Source of the DNA: Eubacteriales bacterium
Lineage (GTDB): Bacteria; Bacillota; Clostridia; Lachnospirales; Lachnospiraceae
DNA length: 42,246 nucleotides
Direction of reading: 5' to 3'
Assembly: GCA_030527665.1 (NCBI GenBank)
Contig: JAUNAK010000017.1
Coordinates: forward strand, 1 to 42,246
Part shown: piece by piece, positions 33,594 to 41,913 of the stretch
Layout: the number at the start of each line of letters is the position of its first letter
Position numbering within the stretch: position 1 is the first letter of the stretch
Translations under genes and position numbers: made by a program
Notes under the pieces: model-generated
Told to the model about the DNA's origin: nothing
Databases searched by the model: none
The model's input: the letters and a program-made list of their open reading frames with translations, nothing else

Positions 33594-34754
33594 TCAGCCC
33601 TCCAGTATTTCCCGCCAGATCTGTCCGGAAGCCGGGAACAGGTCACCAAAGCCCAGATCCTCCGCTTCAACCACACAGCGTGTCGGCGATTCAAACTCCA
33701 GATGCAGACGGATCCTCGTTGTTCGATCCGGCCGCTCCGGCATCCCCGGAAGTTCCATACGCAGAACATTCTGCTTTTTCGAGTCCATGGCACTGACAAC
33801 AAACTCCAGAGCCGCTTCGTCATCCAGCAGGCATTCCACTGTTTTTTCCGTATCATACCAGTTCACACCGGCAGAGATCAGCGGATAATAGGTCTCATTG
33901 CCCTGCACGATCATCTGCATGCCGATGTTGTTTCGCACCAGATCATCTCCCAGATAGAGATAGTCTCCCAGACGGCGCTCCAGCACCCGCTCTCTTGCTG
34001 CATAGCAGGCTCCGCGGGCAAACAGGTTGTCTACCATGAATACCTTACGGCCGCCCTTGCAAAGCAGCGGAACCGAGCGCTTGCCCCAGCTTCCGGAGAA
34101 GGTCTCGCCCATTATAAAGATACAGGAATAGATATTCTGGCGCAGCGACGCATTGATCATATTGCAGAACTGCTCATCCCAGAGGCTCTTATCCTCCTTC
34201 AGCGTAATGGAGACGCCTTCCGATACCATACAGGTGATCGGGCGGGTCTGCTGATTCATGGTCAGGGAATAGAAGGAGACCTGACGGTCATCAAACCGGA
34301 AAAATCCGACATTTCGATTCCAGTATTCTTTTTTCTGATACAGGGTATGGTAGTAAAAACTTTCCTTATAATCCTGCAGAAAACCACGTCCGCTCTCGAT
34401 TCCAAGATCCTCGTATACGAAACGGATCAGCTCCACCAGATGGCGGTCCAGCTTCGGCACCGTCACCGTGATTCCCTCGATCTGTAACTCCGGATCGGTG
34501 ATCCCCTGATCCTCCAGTGTCTGGCGCAGGATATCGGAAGCCTTCTGCTCCATATCCAGGATCATATCCACATCCGTATCTTCCTCCGGCAGTTCGGACT
34601 GTACCTCCAGCTCATCCAGAATATCCTGCAGGGATACGCCTTCCACACTGTCCTTCATGGAGGCCACTACCGTATTCTCCGTTTCCGTATCATAATAGCA
34701 GACCTGCGGGTCTTCTTTGTTCAGGTCTACACCGATTATCAGATTACGATTCAT
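33594..34754 (-). CDS. DUF5716 family protein with a degenerate Hsp70/actin-like layout
   Basis: The protein has 386 residues. I recognise it as DUF5716, a family of unknown function. Its text follows the order of Hsp70/actin-type ATPases: NLIIGVDLNKEDPQVCYYD (residues 4-22) resembles the first phosphate loop, RGFLQDYKESFYYHTLYQK (123-141) the connecting helix, VGFFRFDDRQVSFYSL (149-164) the second phosphate loop, and CIFIMGETFSGSWGKR to LFARGACYAA (211-252) the adenosine region. The glycine-rich GGGT of the second loop is absent, so ATP hydrolysis is doubtful. The last 50 residues look like a beta-rich tail. The fold comparison is my reading of motif order, not a proven homology. It lies 13 bp after the DUF5717 gene. 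Confidence 0.85.
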   Translation of the reverse strand: MNRNLIIGVDLNKEDPQVCYYDTETENTVVASMKDSVEGVSLQDILDELEVQSELPEEDTDVDMILDMEQKASDILRQTLEDQGITDPELQIEGITVTVPKLDRHLVELIRFVYEDLGIESGRGFLQDYKESFYYHTLYQKKEYWNRNVGFFRFDDRQVSFYSLTMNQQTRPITCMVSEGVSITLKEDKSLWDEQFCNMINASLRQNIYSCIFIMGETFSGSWGKRSVPLLCKGGRKVFMVDNLFARGACYAARERVLERRLGDYLYLGDDLVRNNIGMQMIVQGNETYYPLISAGVNWYDTEKTVECLLDDEAALEFVVSAMDSKKQNVLRMELPGMPERPDRTTRIRLHLEFESPTRCVVEAEDLGFGDLFPASGQIWREILEG

Positions 34755-34767
34755 GCTGCCTCCTTTC

Positions 34768-37700
34768 TCAATCCATCAGCTTCAGGAATTCATCTACGAA
34801 TGCTTCCTGAGAACGATACTGATCCATGGTCTGCTGCAGGGTCAGGCTGTCATTGTTGTCTCTTGCCTCCAGCATCCGGTTCAGCAGACGGAACTTGGTA
34901 TTTCCGGAGGTATCCATATCACTTAATGAGATTTCATAGCAGTCGGTATTTTCGATCTTGCCGTTGGTCATTACGCTCAGATAATAGGTAAGGGTCTCCC
35001 CGTAAAACAGCAGGAATTCTCTTACAAAAATACCCTTGTACACATTACGTACCGGCTCACTGATCCAGGCACCGGTCTGTCCGTCCAGTTCGGTCAGCCG
35101 GTAATGAATAACTACACGGCATTCCGGATCGTACTGTTCCTGGATGAAGATCTTATCCTCGATCTGGTATGCCTGCAACAGTTCTTTCGGCAGCTTGCCG
35201 TAGAATTCGAACCGCAGTCCTCTCTCATCCATTTCCTTCAGAAGGACGCGGCAAAGCTCTGTCTGCTTCTGATCCAGTGTTCCGATCTGTGCATAATATT
35301 TCAGAAGAGCCAGCTTGCAGATGGTCTTGTCCAACTCTTCTCTGTCCATGGCTTCTTCCATCATGGAGAAGATCTGTCCGGATGTCTGACGGTTTCCAAG
35401 GAAATAATGATCCGCCAGATATGCCAGGAATTCGGCACATACCTCCGGCTCTCCCTCATGATCCATATAGCTTCTGAGAACCTCCGTCTCCTGATCCGGG
35501 AACTGATGGGTACGCATGGACTGCAGAAGGATCTTTTTCTCCAGAACCGTCTGATCCAGCCGTTTGTCGGTCAGACTCTTCCACAGACGGCAGAGATTTT
35601 TGACCGATCCTTCATAACGATCACGCAGATAGACCAGCAGTACATCTTCACGGCAGCCGTTCTCATACACATTCCATGCGAAGCAGGTAAAATCCTCTTC
35701 CTCGATATGCTTCTCATCCAGGATCAGACGGCCTGCCAGCAGCTGCAGCTGCTCCTGCCGGATCTCTTCATAGCCGTAACCGGAGATCACATGCCAGGCA
35801 TCCTCATATCTTCCCTCGCGGATCAGAATGTGGGTGGTACCGATCCTGTCCGCTCTTGCATATTCATCCACTTCCTCGTCCGGAAGGGCATCCGGCAGCA
35901 TCCTGTCATCCGGATGGGCCAGATCGTAATCCAGCAGTTTGCGCCGGATCATATCCCGATATTCATCAGTAAATGCCGTATTGCGCACCGCTGCCCGGTA
36001 CCAGTTGATATTGCGGCTGCTGATCTCCATCTGGAAGGCCTTGTCATGGCACATATACAGGGTCAGTCCCGGATGATTGATGCCGAAATCCATGCAGGCT
36101 CTTGCAAAATCCTTCGGATCCAGCAGATTCTGCTTCGTAAACGGTACAGTCACGGCAAAACGGCGGCGATTGACATCCTCGAACAGAATCGAGGAATCCT
36201 CGGAATATACCCGCGGATATGCCACGCCTTCGATCACCAGTGCCTCTTCTTCTCTTTCGATATGACTGTGGGATACGATCACCTTGCGTATCCCCTTGAC
36301 CGGAACCGTCACCTTCCGTGCAAAAATAACATTGGCCAGCTTCTCCGCCATTTCGGCAGATTCCGGTTTCCGGAAATACTCGGCATACAGCACGGCATAG
36401 TTCTCATCGATCTTGCCTCTCTGCAGAGATGACAGGGCAAAATCACGCATATAACGGGAGTAGTTCAGATAACCGGTCTCATCCGCATCCTTGTGCAGGA
36501 TCACGCTGGCATACAGCAGCGCTTTTTTCCGATCCTCCAGCATGTTGTTGGTTGCAAAATACATGCGGACCGGAAGCGGGATCTCCTCCGAAGCCGGACG
36601 GCTGTAGGTCTCCATATAATATTCGTAGAGGCGGGTAACACGGAGGTCTCTCTCCACCGCCTTTTCATACCACTCAAAGCAGGCCCGACGATTCGGATTT
36701 CCCTTGATCAGCAGCTTGCAGATCGCCTCCAGAATATCGTCGTTGGGATATTTGCGATAGCCGACGGTCAGTACACGGAAGACCGACGGGCTGAAGTTTT
36801 TCTCATTGGAAGACAAAAATGCGGCTCTCTGCAGAAGTCCCTCGGAAATATAGCCCTGTTTCTGTCCGAAGTTCAGAACACGAAGCATGAACGGGGACAG
36901 TCTGCGCAGCAGTGCCTCCTCCTTTGCCAGCAGCTTCCATGCATCCAGATACAGGAACGGACTGCTGCATCCGGCACGGAAGCAGTCCTCATACTCCTCC
37001 ATCAAATCTGCGGAAGTCAGCATATCGGTGCCTTCCTCCTTGTGGATCAGGTGCAGCAGCAGATAGCTGTTCGGATGACGCATGAAATATTTGCGAAGCC
37101 GGGGCAGAATATTGGTCTGTTCCTGGGGAAGAAGTCCCACCGTCTTGGCAATACTCAGATAGACCGCCTTCTGCTCGGCCGTCTGGAACGCAAGAATTCC
37201 GTCCTTAAACGGCCACAGGATCTCCATGGTACGGGAATAATCCTCTGCCGCACAGGTCAGATATGCCTGGTACAGTGTCGCCCATACATCCGACGGATTC
37301 TCCTGCAGCATCTCCTGCACGGTCATGGAAGAAGATTCCTGCCAGCCCCGATAATCCAGAATATGCAGCTGCAGATTCAGATAGTCCCGCATCAGCCAGG
37401 CAACGCGGCGGTTTCTGGCGGTGGAAGGACGAAGCATCGCAGCGTCCGAGGCGGAAGCCTCTACCGTGAATTCCAGTGTCTGATGTACGCTTCGAATAAG
37501 GATCTTTCCATAGGAGCGGCCGGTGCCGAGCATCTCCCGGCGTACGACATATTCCAGACCGTAGACCTTTCCGATAAAGTCTTCGGAGGTGATGACCTTT
37601 TTCTCCACTTCCAGGAAATCGCCGATCACCTCTACCTCCAGACGGATGTAGCCCCAGGTATTTTTGTAGATATACAGGGTATCCTTCTGGGATACATCCA

Positions 37701-38319
37701 GATGATAGGCCGCCTTCTCCTGCTTATCCAGAGAGATCTCGATGGGTGCCTTTTTGCCGCAGGCAATCAGAAACTCCTCCAGATGCTGGTAGGTGACCGG
37801 ATTTCTGGACATGCCCTTATACAGAGACAGATACCGGCGGTTGCTGCCATTCAGTATCCCTGTGAATCCCGGACTTGTAAACAGACGGAATCCCTCCCGG
37901 ATCTCCCGCATGCACAATCTGGAAAAATCATCCAGTGTATGCACCTCTTTGTGCAGACCATCCTCCGGCAGCTCCGTTACTTCGATCTGTACCGGAACGG
38001 AGATCTCCGACAGATTGCTGCTGATCAGAATGGATCCTTCTACCTTTTTGCCCGCACGAAGTCCTTTTACGTCCACACCGAAAAGTACCTCACAGGAAGT
38101 TCCGGAAACCTCACTGACTGCCGGAACAATCCGGTAGCTATCGGACATGATCTGTGCACGCACATGACTTCCGTCACTTGCCTTGATCGTAAAAGAAGCT
38201 CTTTTCTGTGCCCCTTCCTGTACGCGGAAGGAAAACTCCGGCTGTGATACGATCAGTTTCGGAAGATCATATACAAAACCTGCTTCTGCTGTTATCTCTT
38301 GTTTGCTCAATATATTCAC
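34768..38319 (-). CDS. DUF5717 family giant protein
   Basis: The protein has 1183 residues with no signal peptide or membrane segment. Residues 20-115 and about 200-290 are beta-rich and Ig-like (FSFRVQEGAQKRASFTIKASDGSHVRAQI, VSGTSCEVLFGVDVKGLRAGKKVEGSILIS). From about residue 330 to 950 there are long runs of helical repeat of TPR/HEAT character (for example YASVILHKDADETGYLNYSRYMRDFAL). The C-terminus is again mixed beta. I know the family as DUF5717 of Lachnospiraceae, with no assigned function. The start is either GTG at 38319 or TTG at 38310; AGGGTG is better placed for the TTG. First gene of a three-gene operon with DUF5716 and the TPR protein, expressed from the symmetric promoter at 38364-38427. 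Confidence 0.85.
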   Translation of the reverse strand: MNILSKQEITAEAGFVYDLPKLIVSQPEFSFRVQEGAQKRASFTIKASDGSHVRAQIMSDSYRIVPAVSEVSGTSCEVLFGVDVKGLRAGKKVEGSILISSNLSEISVPVQIEVTELPEDGLHKEVHTLDDFSRLCMREIREGFRLFTSPGFTGILNGSNRRYLSLYKGMSRNPVTYQHLEEFLIACGKKAPIEISLDKQEKAAYHLDVSQKDTLYIYKNTWGYIRLEVEVIGDFLEVEKKVITSEDFIGKVYGLEYVVRREMLGTGRSYGKILIRSVHQTLEFTVEASASDAAMLRPSTARNRRVAWLMRDYLNLQLHILDYRGWQESSSMTVQEMLQENPSDVWATLYQAYLTCAAEDYSRTMEILWPFKDGILAFQTAEQKAVYLSIAKTVGLLPQEQTNILPRLRKYFMRHPNSYLLLHLIHKEEGTDMLTSADLMEEYEDCFRAGCSSPFLYLDAWKLLAKEEALLRRLSPFMLRVLNFGQKQGYISEGLLQRAAFLSSNEKNFSPSVFRVLTVGYRKYPNDDILEAICKLLIKGNPNRRACFEWYEKAVERDLRVTRLYEYYMETYSRPASEEIPLPVRMYFATNNMLEDRKKALLYASVILHKDADETGYLNYSRYMRDFALSSLQRGKIDENYAVLYAEYFRKPESAEMAEKLANVIFARKVTVPVKGIRKVIVSHSHIEREEEALVIEGVAYPRVYSEDSSILFEDVNRRRFAVTVPFTKQNLLDPKDFARACMDFGINHPGLTLYMCHDKAFQMEISSRNINWYRAAVRNTAFTDEYRDMIRRKLLDYDLAHPDDRMLPDALPDEEVDEYARADRIGTTHILIREGRYEDAWHVISGYGYEEIRQEQLQLLAGRLILDEKHIEEEDFTCFAWNVYENGCREDVLLVYLRDRYEGSVKNLCRLWKSLTDKRLDQTVLEKKILLQSMRTHQFPDQETEVLRSYMDHEGEPEVCAEFLAYLADHYFLGNRQTSGQIFSMMEEAMDREELDKTICKLALLKYYAQIGTLDQKQTELCRVLLKEMDERGLRFEFYGKLPKELLQAYQIEDKIFIQEQYDPECRVVIHYRLTELDGQTGAWISEPVRNVYKGIFVREFLLFYGETLTYYLSVMTNGKIENTDCYEISLSDMDTSGNTKFRLLNRMLEARDNNDSLTLQQTMDQYRSQEAFVDEFLKLMD

Positions 38320-38363
38320 CCTGCCTTATTCCAATGATATTGGGGTTTACCTATCCTTGCTGC

Positions 38364-38392
38364 TTGACGAAGGGCAGACTCGCCCTTATACT
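38364..38392 (+). promoter_or_regulatory. Promoter of the aminotransferase gene
   Basis: TTGACG (38364-38369), a 17-bp spacer and TATACT (38387-38392). Its -10 is one arm of the palindrome TATACTG-TGAC-CAGTATA, the other arm of which is the -10 of the opposite promoter. The predicted start near 38399 leaves a leader of about 220 nt. Confidence 0.8.
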
Positions 38393-38398
38393 GTGACC

Positions 38399-38427
38399 AG
38401 TATACAACATCTCTTTTGTATTCGCAA
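38399..38427 (-). promoter_or_regulatory. Promoter of the DUF5717-DUF5716-TPR operon
   Basis: On the minus strand TTGCGA (38422-38427), a 17-bp spacer and TATACT (38399-38404). It overlaps head-on with the plus-strand promoter, so RNA polymerase can use only one direction at a time. Confidence 0.75.
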
Positions 38428-38621
38428 TGTACGCAGCGGAACTGCTTACCGAAGCCGTTTTGCCCCAGATGCGGTTTCATGCACCCGAGGACGACTTGTG
38501 GAAAGCGCTGTTCCCAACCGAGCATCGTCTGCAGCCTTTGTATCCTCAGCAAAAGATCCGGCGACCTTTTCTGAAGGTTCGATGTCTGCACGGCTCACGG
38601 AAATATAGAAAGGAAATCTCC
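38405..38621 (+). promoter_or_regulatory. Structured 5' leader of the aminotransferase gene
   Basis: About 220 nt separate the predicted start site from the ATG. Several pairings are visible: GCCG-TTTTGC (around 38451) with GCAAAA-GATC-CGGC (around 38549), enclosing GACGA/TCGTC and a TGGAA-AGCGCTG-TTCCCA hairpin; then CGACCTT/GAAGGTTCG ahead of the ribosome site. I do not recognise a known riboswitch; cobalamin, T-box, c-di-GMP and glycine signatures are absent. An open frame runs through it in phase with the gene but has no ribosome site. Confidence 0.5.
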
Positions 38622-39731
38622 ATGTCTGACACAAATCTGCAGCCAAAGGAGCACTTCCACGGAAGTGACCTTGAGAAAATAGAAGCTATTTATCATATTA
38701 AAAAAGAAGACATCATCAGTTTTTCCGCCAATATCAACCCGCTGGGAATTTCCGGAAAGCTGAAAGCCTCTCTCGCCGAACACCTGGATGCCATCCAGAC
38801 CTATCCGGACAGAGAATATACAGAACTGCGCAAGACCATGGCCGCTTATGCCGGCACTTCCTATGAAAATGTGATCGTAGGAAACGGTTCCACCGAACTG
38901 ATCTCTCTGGTGATCACTGCCATTGCTCCAAAACGTGCGATGGTACTGGCTCCGTCCTACTCGGAATATGAACGCGAGATCACCCTTCGCGGCGGCGAAC
39001 TCGTCAGCTACAATCTGCAGGAGGAACAGGATTTTCGTCTGGACCTCACAGACTTCTGTGCACAGCTGACCGACGATCTGGATCTGCTTGTCTTCTGCAA
39101 TCCCAACAACCCGACCTCGTCTGCAGTCAACAGAGATGACATGCGCTGCATTCTGACCGCCTGCCGTGAACATGGTATCTTTGTTATGGTGGATGAGACC
39201 TATGTGGAATTCACCGACCCGAAGGACCGGATCTCTTCCGTTCCCCTGACTGCCGAATTCGACAATCTGGTCGTTCTGCGCGGCACATCCAAATTTTTTG
39301 CCGCTCCCGGACTTCGCCTTGGCTATGCCATCACCTCCGGTGAGACGCTGCGCAGCGAGATCCTTACCCAGCAGAATCCCTGGTCCATCAGTTCGCTTGC
39401 CGAGATCGCCGGCCGCCTGATGTTCCTTGATGAAGAATATATTGCACGTACCACTGCGCTGATCAACACCGAGCGTATCCGCCTTGCCGAAGAGCTGCAG
39501 ACCTGGAACACAGTAAAGCTCTACCCGGCCTACGGCAACTTCCAGCTCGTAAAGATCCTGAAGGAGGACGTAGACGCCTATGCGCTGTTCGATCACTGCA
39601 TCCGCAAAGGTCTGATGATCCGTAACTGCTCCACCTTCTCCAATCTGTCAGATAAATACTTCCGCTTCTGCTACATGAACCCTGAAGATAACGATCGTCT
39701 TCTGGCAGCCCTGCGGGAGCTGCTTGGATAA
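38622..39731 (+). CDS. PLP-dependent aminotransferase/decarboxylase of the HisC/CobD class
   Basis: The protein has 369 residues from the ATG at 38622, with AAAGGAA upstream. Fold type I features are FSANINPLGISGKLKASL, VIVGNGSTELISLVI (phosphate cradle), LLVFCNPNNPTSSAV, VMVDETYVEF, and VVLRGTSKFFAAPGLRLGYAI, with K224 the PLP lysine. The NINPLG opening is characteristic of CobD (threonine-phosphate decarboxylase) and close HisC relatives. No cobalamin or histidine genes are adjacent, so the true substrate is open. The gene is alone on the plus strand with a long leader in front and a strong terminator after it. Confidence 0.93.
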   Translation: MSDTNLQPKEHFHGSDLEKIEAIYHIKKEDIISFSANINPLGISGKLKASLAEHLDAIQTYPDREYTELRKTMAAYAGTSYENVIVGNGSTELISLVITAIAPKRAMVLAPSYSEYEREITLRGGELVSYNLQEEQDFRLDLTDFCAQLTDDLDLLVFCNPNNPTSSAVNRDDMRCILTACREHGIFVMVDETYVEFTDPKDRISSVPLTAEFDNLVVLRGTSKFFAAPGLRLGYAITSGETLRSEILTQQNPWSISSLAEIAGRLMFLDEEYIARTTALINTERIRLAEELQTWNTVKLYPAYGNFQLVKILKEDVDAYALFDHCIRKGLMIRNCSTFSNLSDKYFRFCYMNPEDNDRLLAALRELLG

Positions 39732-39771
39732 AGAAGGAGTCCACAGTCATTCAAAGCTGTGGACTCCTTCT
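39732..39771 (+). terminator. Terminator of the aminotransferase gene
   Basis: A perfect 15-bp stem, AGAAGGAGTCCACAG/CTGTGGACTCCTTCT, with a 10-nt loop, starting right after the stop codon. A run of seven Ts follows about 12 bases later. Confidence 0.85.
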
Positions 39772-39896
39772 ATGTTTCCGTTCTTTTTTTCCGTTCTCTA
39801 TTATTTCTCTATTTTCTTCTCTGTTTTTGCTCTTTATTTTCTTTTCTCTTTTTGTGCTTAATTTGCATTCTTTATCGTCATTTTTATCTTCATGCT
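39772..39896. other. Pyrimidine-rich intergenic tract
   Basis: About 125 bp of nearly pure T/C on the plus strand (A/G on the minus), with TATTTTCTT and TTTTTCTC phrases repeated irregularly. It lies between the convergent aminotransferase and acyltransferase genes. No frame or hairpin stands out. Confidence 0.7.
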
Positions 39897-41243
39897 TTAT
39901 CTTCGTCTGCCTTTCCCTAACATTTCAGGAAGAATCCGGAGCACTAGAGGCTCAACGGCCAGACACAGCAAAATACTGCACACGCAGGTCACTATGGAAA
40001 ATGGATATCCCTTCGGAAGCTGCAGACGGGATGCCAGAACGTCCGCTGCCTGCAGAGGAAACTTATGCATAACCAGAATTGCCAGACTGGACCGGCCGAT
40101 CTTCTCCATCCATACCGACTGCTTCCAGGCATAGGCAAGCAGCAGGATCCCCAATGTTCCAAGCAATGCTCCCAGCATGTACAGCAGCGGATTCCGAAAC
40201 AGATCGGCTCTTGTATCCGTCGTTCCGTTTATTCGAACCTGCAGGATATTCAGAATCAGGAGGATCACTCCGCCGGCACCGGCAAACATACGAATCCGCA
40301 CCGTATTTGTATTTTTCCGTGCAGCTGCTTTTTTCTTTTCAGCGGCTGCGGGAACACCCGGTTCGGTTCTTTCTGTGTCGACCGAACTTTCAGCGGCTGC
40401 GGGAACACCCGGTTCATCCCTTTCTATGCCGATCGGGCTGTCTGCATTTTCCAGGCGGTCAGAGACTCGCATCCATACCCGTCCGAGGCAGAAGAAAAAC
40501 AGCATTCCCGCTGCAGTTTCCGCCTCCCAGGGAAGCTGCACATCCAGACTGCCGAATCCCTCTGCCAGAATCCAGACACCGCCCAGACATCCTGCCAGAA
40601 GCCAGCATACCTCACCGGCTTTTTCCCCTCTTCGTTCTGCAAGCTTCGTGCATCCTTTTAACAGCATAAATCCAAGGATCTCCAATATTGCCAGACAAGG
40701 CAGAAACCAGAGCGGACGGTTCCACATCATCTGTCCCCACTCAGAATTGGCATAGAGCATACCCTTCAGATTTGTCCACAGTCCAAGTGAGTCTCCTTCG
40801 TTCGGTACCAGACCGATCCGTCCCATGAGAAGAAAGATGGCAATGCTGATCAGCGCCCAACACAGATAGGGAACAACGATCGTCTGCAGCAGTTTCCGAA
40901 AGAAAACAGAAGCTTTTCTGTCATCAAAATCCCAGACTGCTGATCTGCATCCTGTTGATTCGCATCTTGCCGATTCACCTCCTGCAGCTTCGCCTCCTGC
41001 ACCATTCTCCCCCGCCGTGTTTCTTCTTCGACAGAAAGTCATTCCTGACAGCGTAAAAAACAATACGGTATTAAAGGAAAACAGGTAATCCCGAAAAGGG
41101 ATCTGATTATCCTGTATACAGCAGTGTCCCAGAACAATGATGCAGATTCCTATTCCTTTTGCTATATCGATCCAACCGGATCTTTTGCGATTTCTTTCCT
41201 TCTTTTTTTTCACTTCTTTCATCTCCACGGTAAACTGCTCCAT
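39897..41243 (-). CDS. Membrane acyltransferase family 3 (OafA/YrhL-like)
   Basis: The protein has 448 residues with about ten membrane helices. The N-terminal block GWIDIAKGIGICIIVLGHCC carries the catalytic histidine H40 of the family, followed by FRDYLFSFNTVLFFTLSGMTF. These enzymes transfer acetyl or other acyl groups to cell-surface sugars from the membrane. Two hydrophilic inserts are unusual: an E/G/A/S-rich stretch at about residues 75-105 (GAGGEAAGGESARCESTG) and, at about 265-310, a duplicated ER-EPGVPAAAE unit followed by KKKAAARK. Both lie between helices. The cognate polymer is unknown; it is far from the capsule operon and on its own transcript. Confidence 0.88.
   Translation of the reverse strand: MEQFTVEMKEVKKKKERNRKRSGWIDIAKGIGICIIVLGHCCIQDNQIPFRDYLFSFNTVLFFTLSGMTFCRRRNTAGENGAGGEAAGGESARCESTGCRSAVWDFDDRKASVFFRKLLQTIVVPYLCWALISIAIFLLMGRIGLVPNEGDSLGLWTNLKGMLYANSEWGQMMWNRPLWFLPCLAILEILGFMLLKGCTKLAERRGEKAGEVCWLLAGCLGGVWILAEGFGSLDVQLPWEAETAAGMLFFFCLGRVWMRVSDRLENADSPIGIERDEPGVPAAAESSVDTERTEPGVPAAAEKKKAAARKNTNTVRIRMFAGAGGVILLILNILQVRINGTTDTRADLFRNPLLYMLGALLGTLGILLLAYAWKQSVWMEKIGRSSLAILVMHKFPLQAADVLASRLQLPKGYPFSIVTCVCSILLCLAVEPLVLRILPEMLGKGRRR
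40342..40418. repeat. Direct repeat inside the acyltransferase gene
   Basis: On the plus strand TTTCAGCGGCTGCGGGAACA and the next bases CCCGGTTC occur twice, about 51 bp apart, each followed by a similar CTTTCT sequence. The repeat encodes the duplicated EPGVPAAAE units. The period is a multiple of three, so the frame is kept. Confidence 0.8.
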
Positions 41244-41268
41244 CTGCCGCTTTACAATCCATATTTCA

Positions 41269-41299
41269 TAAAAAATCGTGGGAAGATTTCTCCTCCCAC
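41269..41299 (-). terminator. Terminator of the toxin-antitoxin operon
   Basis: On the minus strand GTGGGA-(10 nt)-TCCCAC followed by GATTTTTTATG, just after the toxin stop codon. Confidence 0.75.
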
Positions 41300-41307
41300 T
41301 TATTTCA

Positions 41308-41913
41308 CTATAATACTCTTAATAACTGAACCAACCTATGTTCTTCCGGCAATCCTTCTTTTGCCAAACGGCTTCCAAATAATTTGAACCGATTCTCATC
41401 TCGATAGAAATGCAAAAGCTTCTCTTCCGGAGCAGCTTCTAAAAAAGTCACCATTCCACCGGCTCTAAACTGCAATTCTCTAATTGTCGCAATGGCTGCC
41501 TCTAATAACTGTTCTCCTGAAATTCTCTTATTTAACTCATCTGTATAATTTTTTCCCAGCTGGGCAATTAGAAATGCAGATAACGAATATGTTCCGTCAA
41601 ATTCATTCACTTCACTAACCCTGCTGATTTTTCGTGCCATAGTTTTACTGATTGAGTCAATTTTTAGAGATATTGGTTTAATTGCTAATGTAAAATATCC
41701 TAAAACTTCTGCGTTTCTATTCGATAATACAATGTACGTAACCGACTGATTTTTTTTCGTAAACTCGATTGCCTGTTCCTTTAAAAATCTTTCAACATCC
41801 GGATTCTTCTCACATGAAAACTCGGAGAGAATTTCTTTAAGTATGTCCTCTCCGAGCTCATCATTATTTTGCAGATATTCACGAATGTTAACTACGGAAA
41901 TACCATTAAGCAT
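41308..41913 (-). CDS. GNAT-fold acetyltransferase, probable toxin of a toxin-antitoxin pair
   Basis: The protein has 201 residues. The central YIVLSNRNAEVLGYFTLAIKPISL matches the beta-3/beta-4 core (GYFTLA) of GNAT toxins such as TacT and AtaT, and the C-terminal EEKLLHFYRDENRFKLFGSR matches their closing FYxxxGF region. In between, AFLIAQLGKNYTDELNKRISGEQLLEAAIATIREL holds the acetyl-CoA loop, but the canonical Q/R-x-x-G-x-G is not intact. Known GNAT toxins acetylate aminoacyl-tRNA and stop translation; that activity is inferred. The ATG overlaps the upstream small gene by 8 bp, which is typical for toxin-antitoxin pairs. Confidence 0.8.
   Translation of the reverse strand: MLNGISVVNIREYLQNNDELGEDILKEILSEFSCEKNPDVERFLKEQAIEFTKKNQSVTYIVLSNRNAEVLGYFTLAIKPISLKIDSISKTMARKISRVSEVNEFDGTYSLSAFLIAQLGKNYTDELNKRISGEQLLEAAIATIRELQFRAGGMVTFLEAAPEEKLLHFYRDENRFKLFGSRLAKEGLPEEHRLVQLLRVL

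Noticed and set aside
38316-38591. Minus-strand frame of about 90 codons upstream of the DUF5717 gene with a CVHCEY motif
   Set aside because: It overlaps the predicted bidirectional promoter and leader and has no ribosome site; the two cysteines alone do not make a zinc finger.
38427-38621. N-terminal extension of the HisC/CobD-like protein by 65 codons
   Set aside because: The upstream start has no ribosome site, the text is unlike the family, and the ATG at 38622 has AAAGGAA and aligns with the usual family start.
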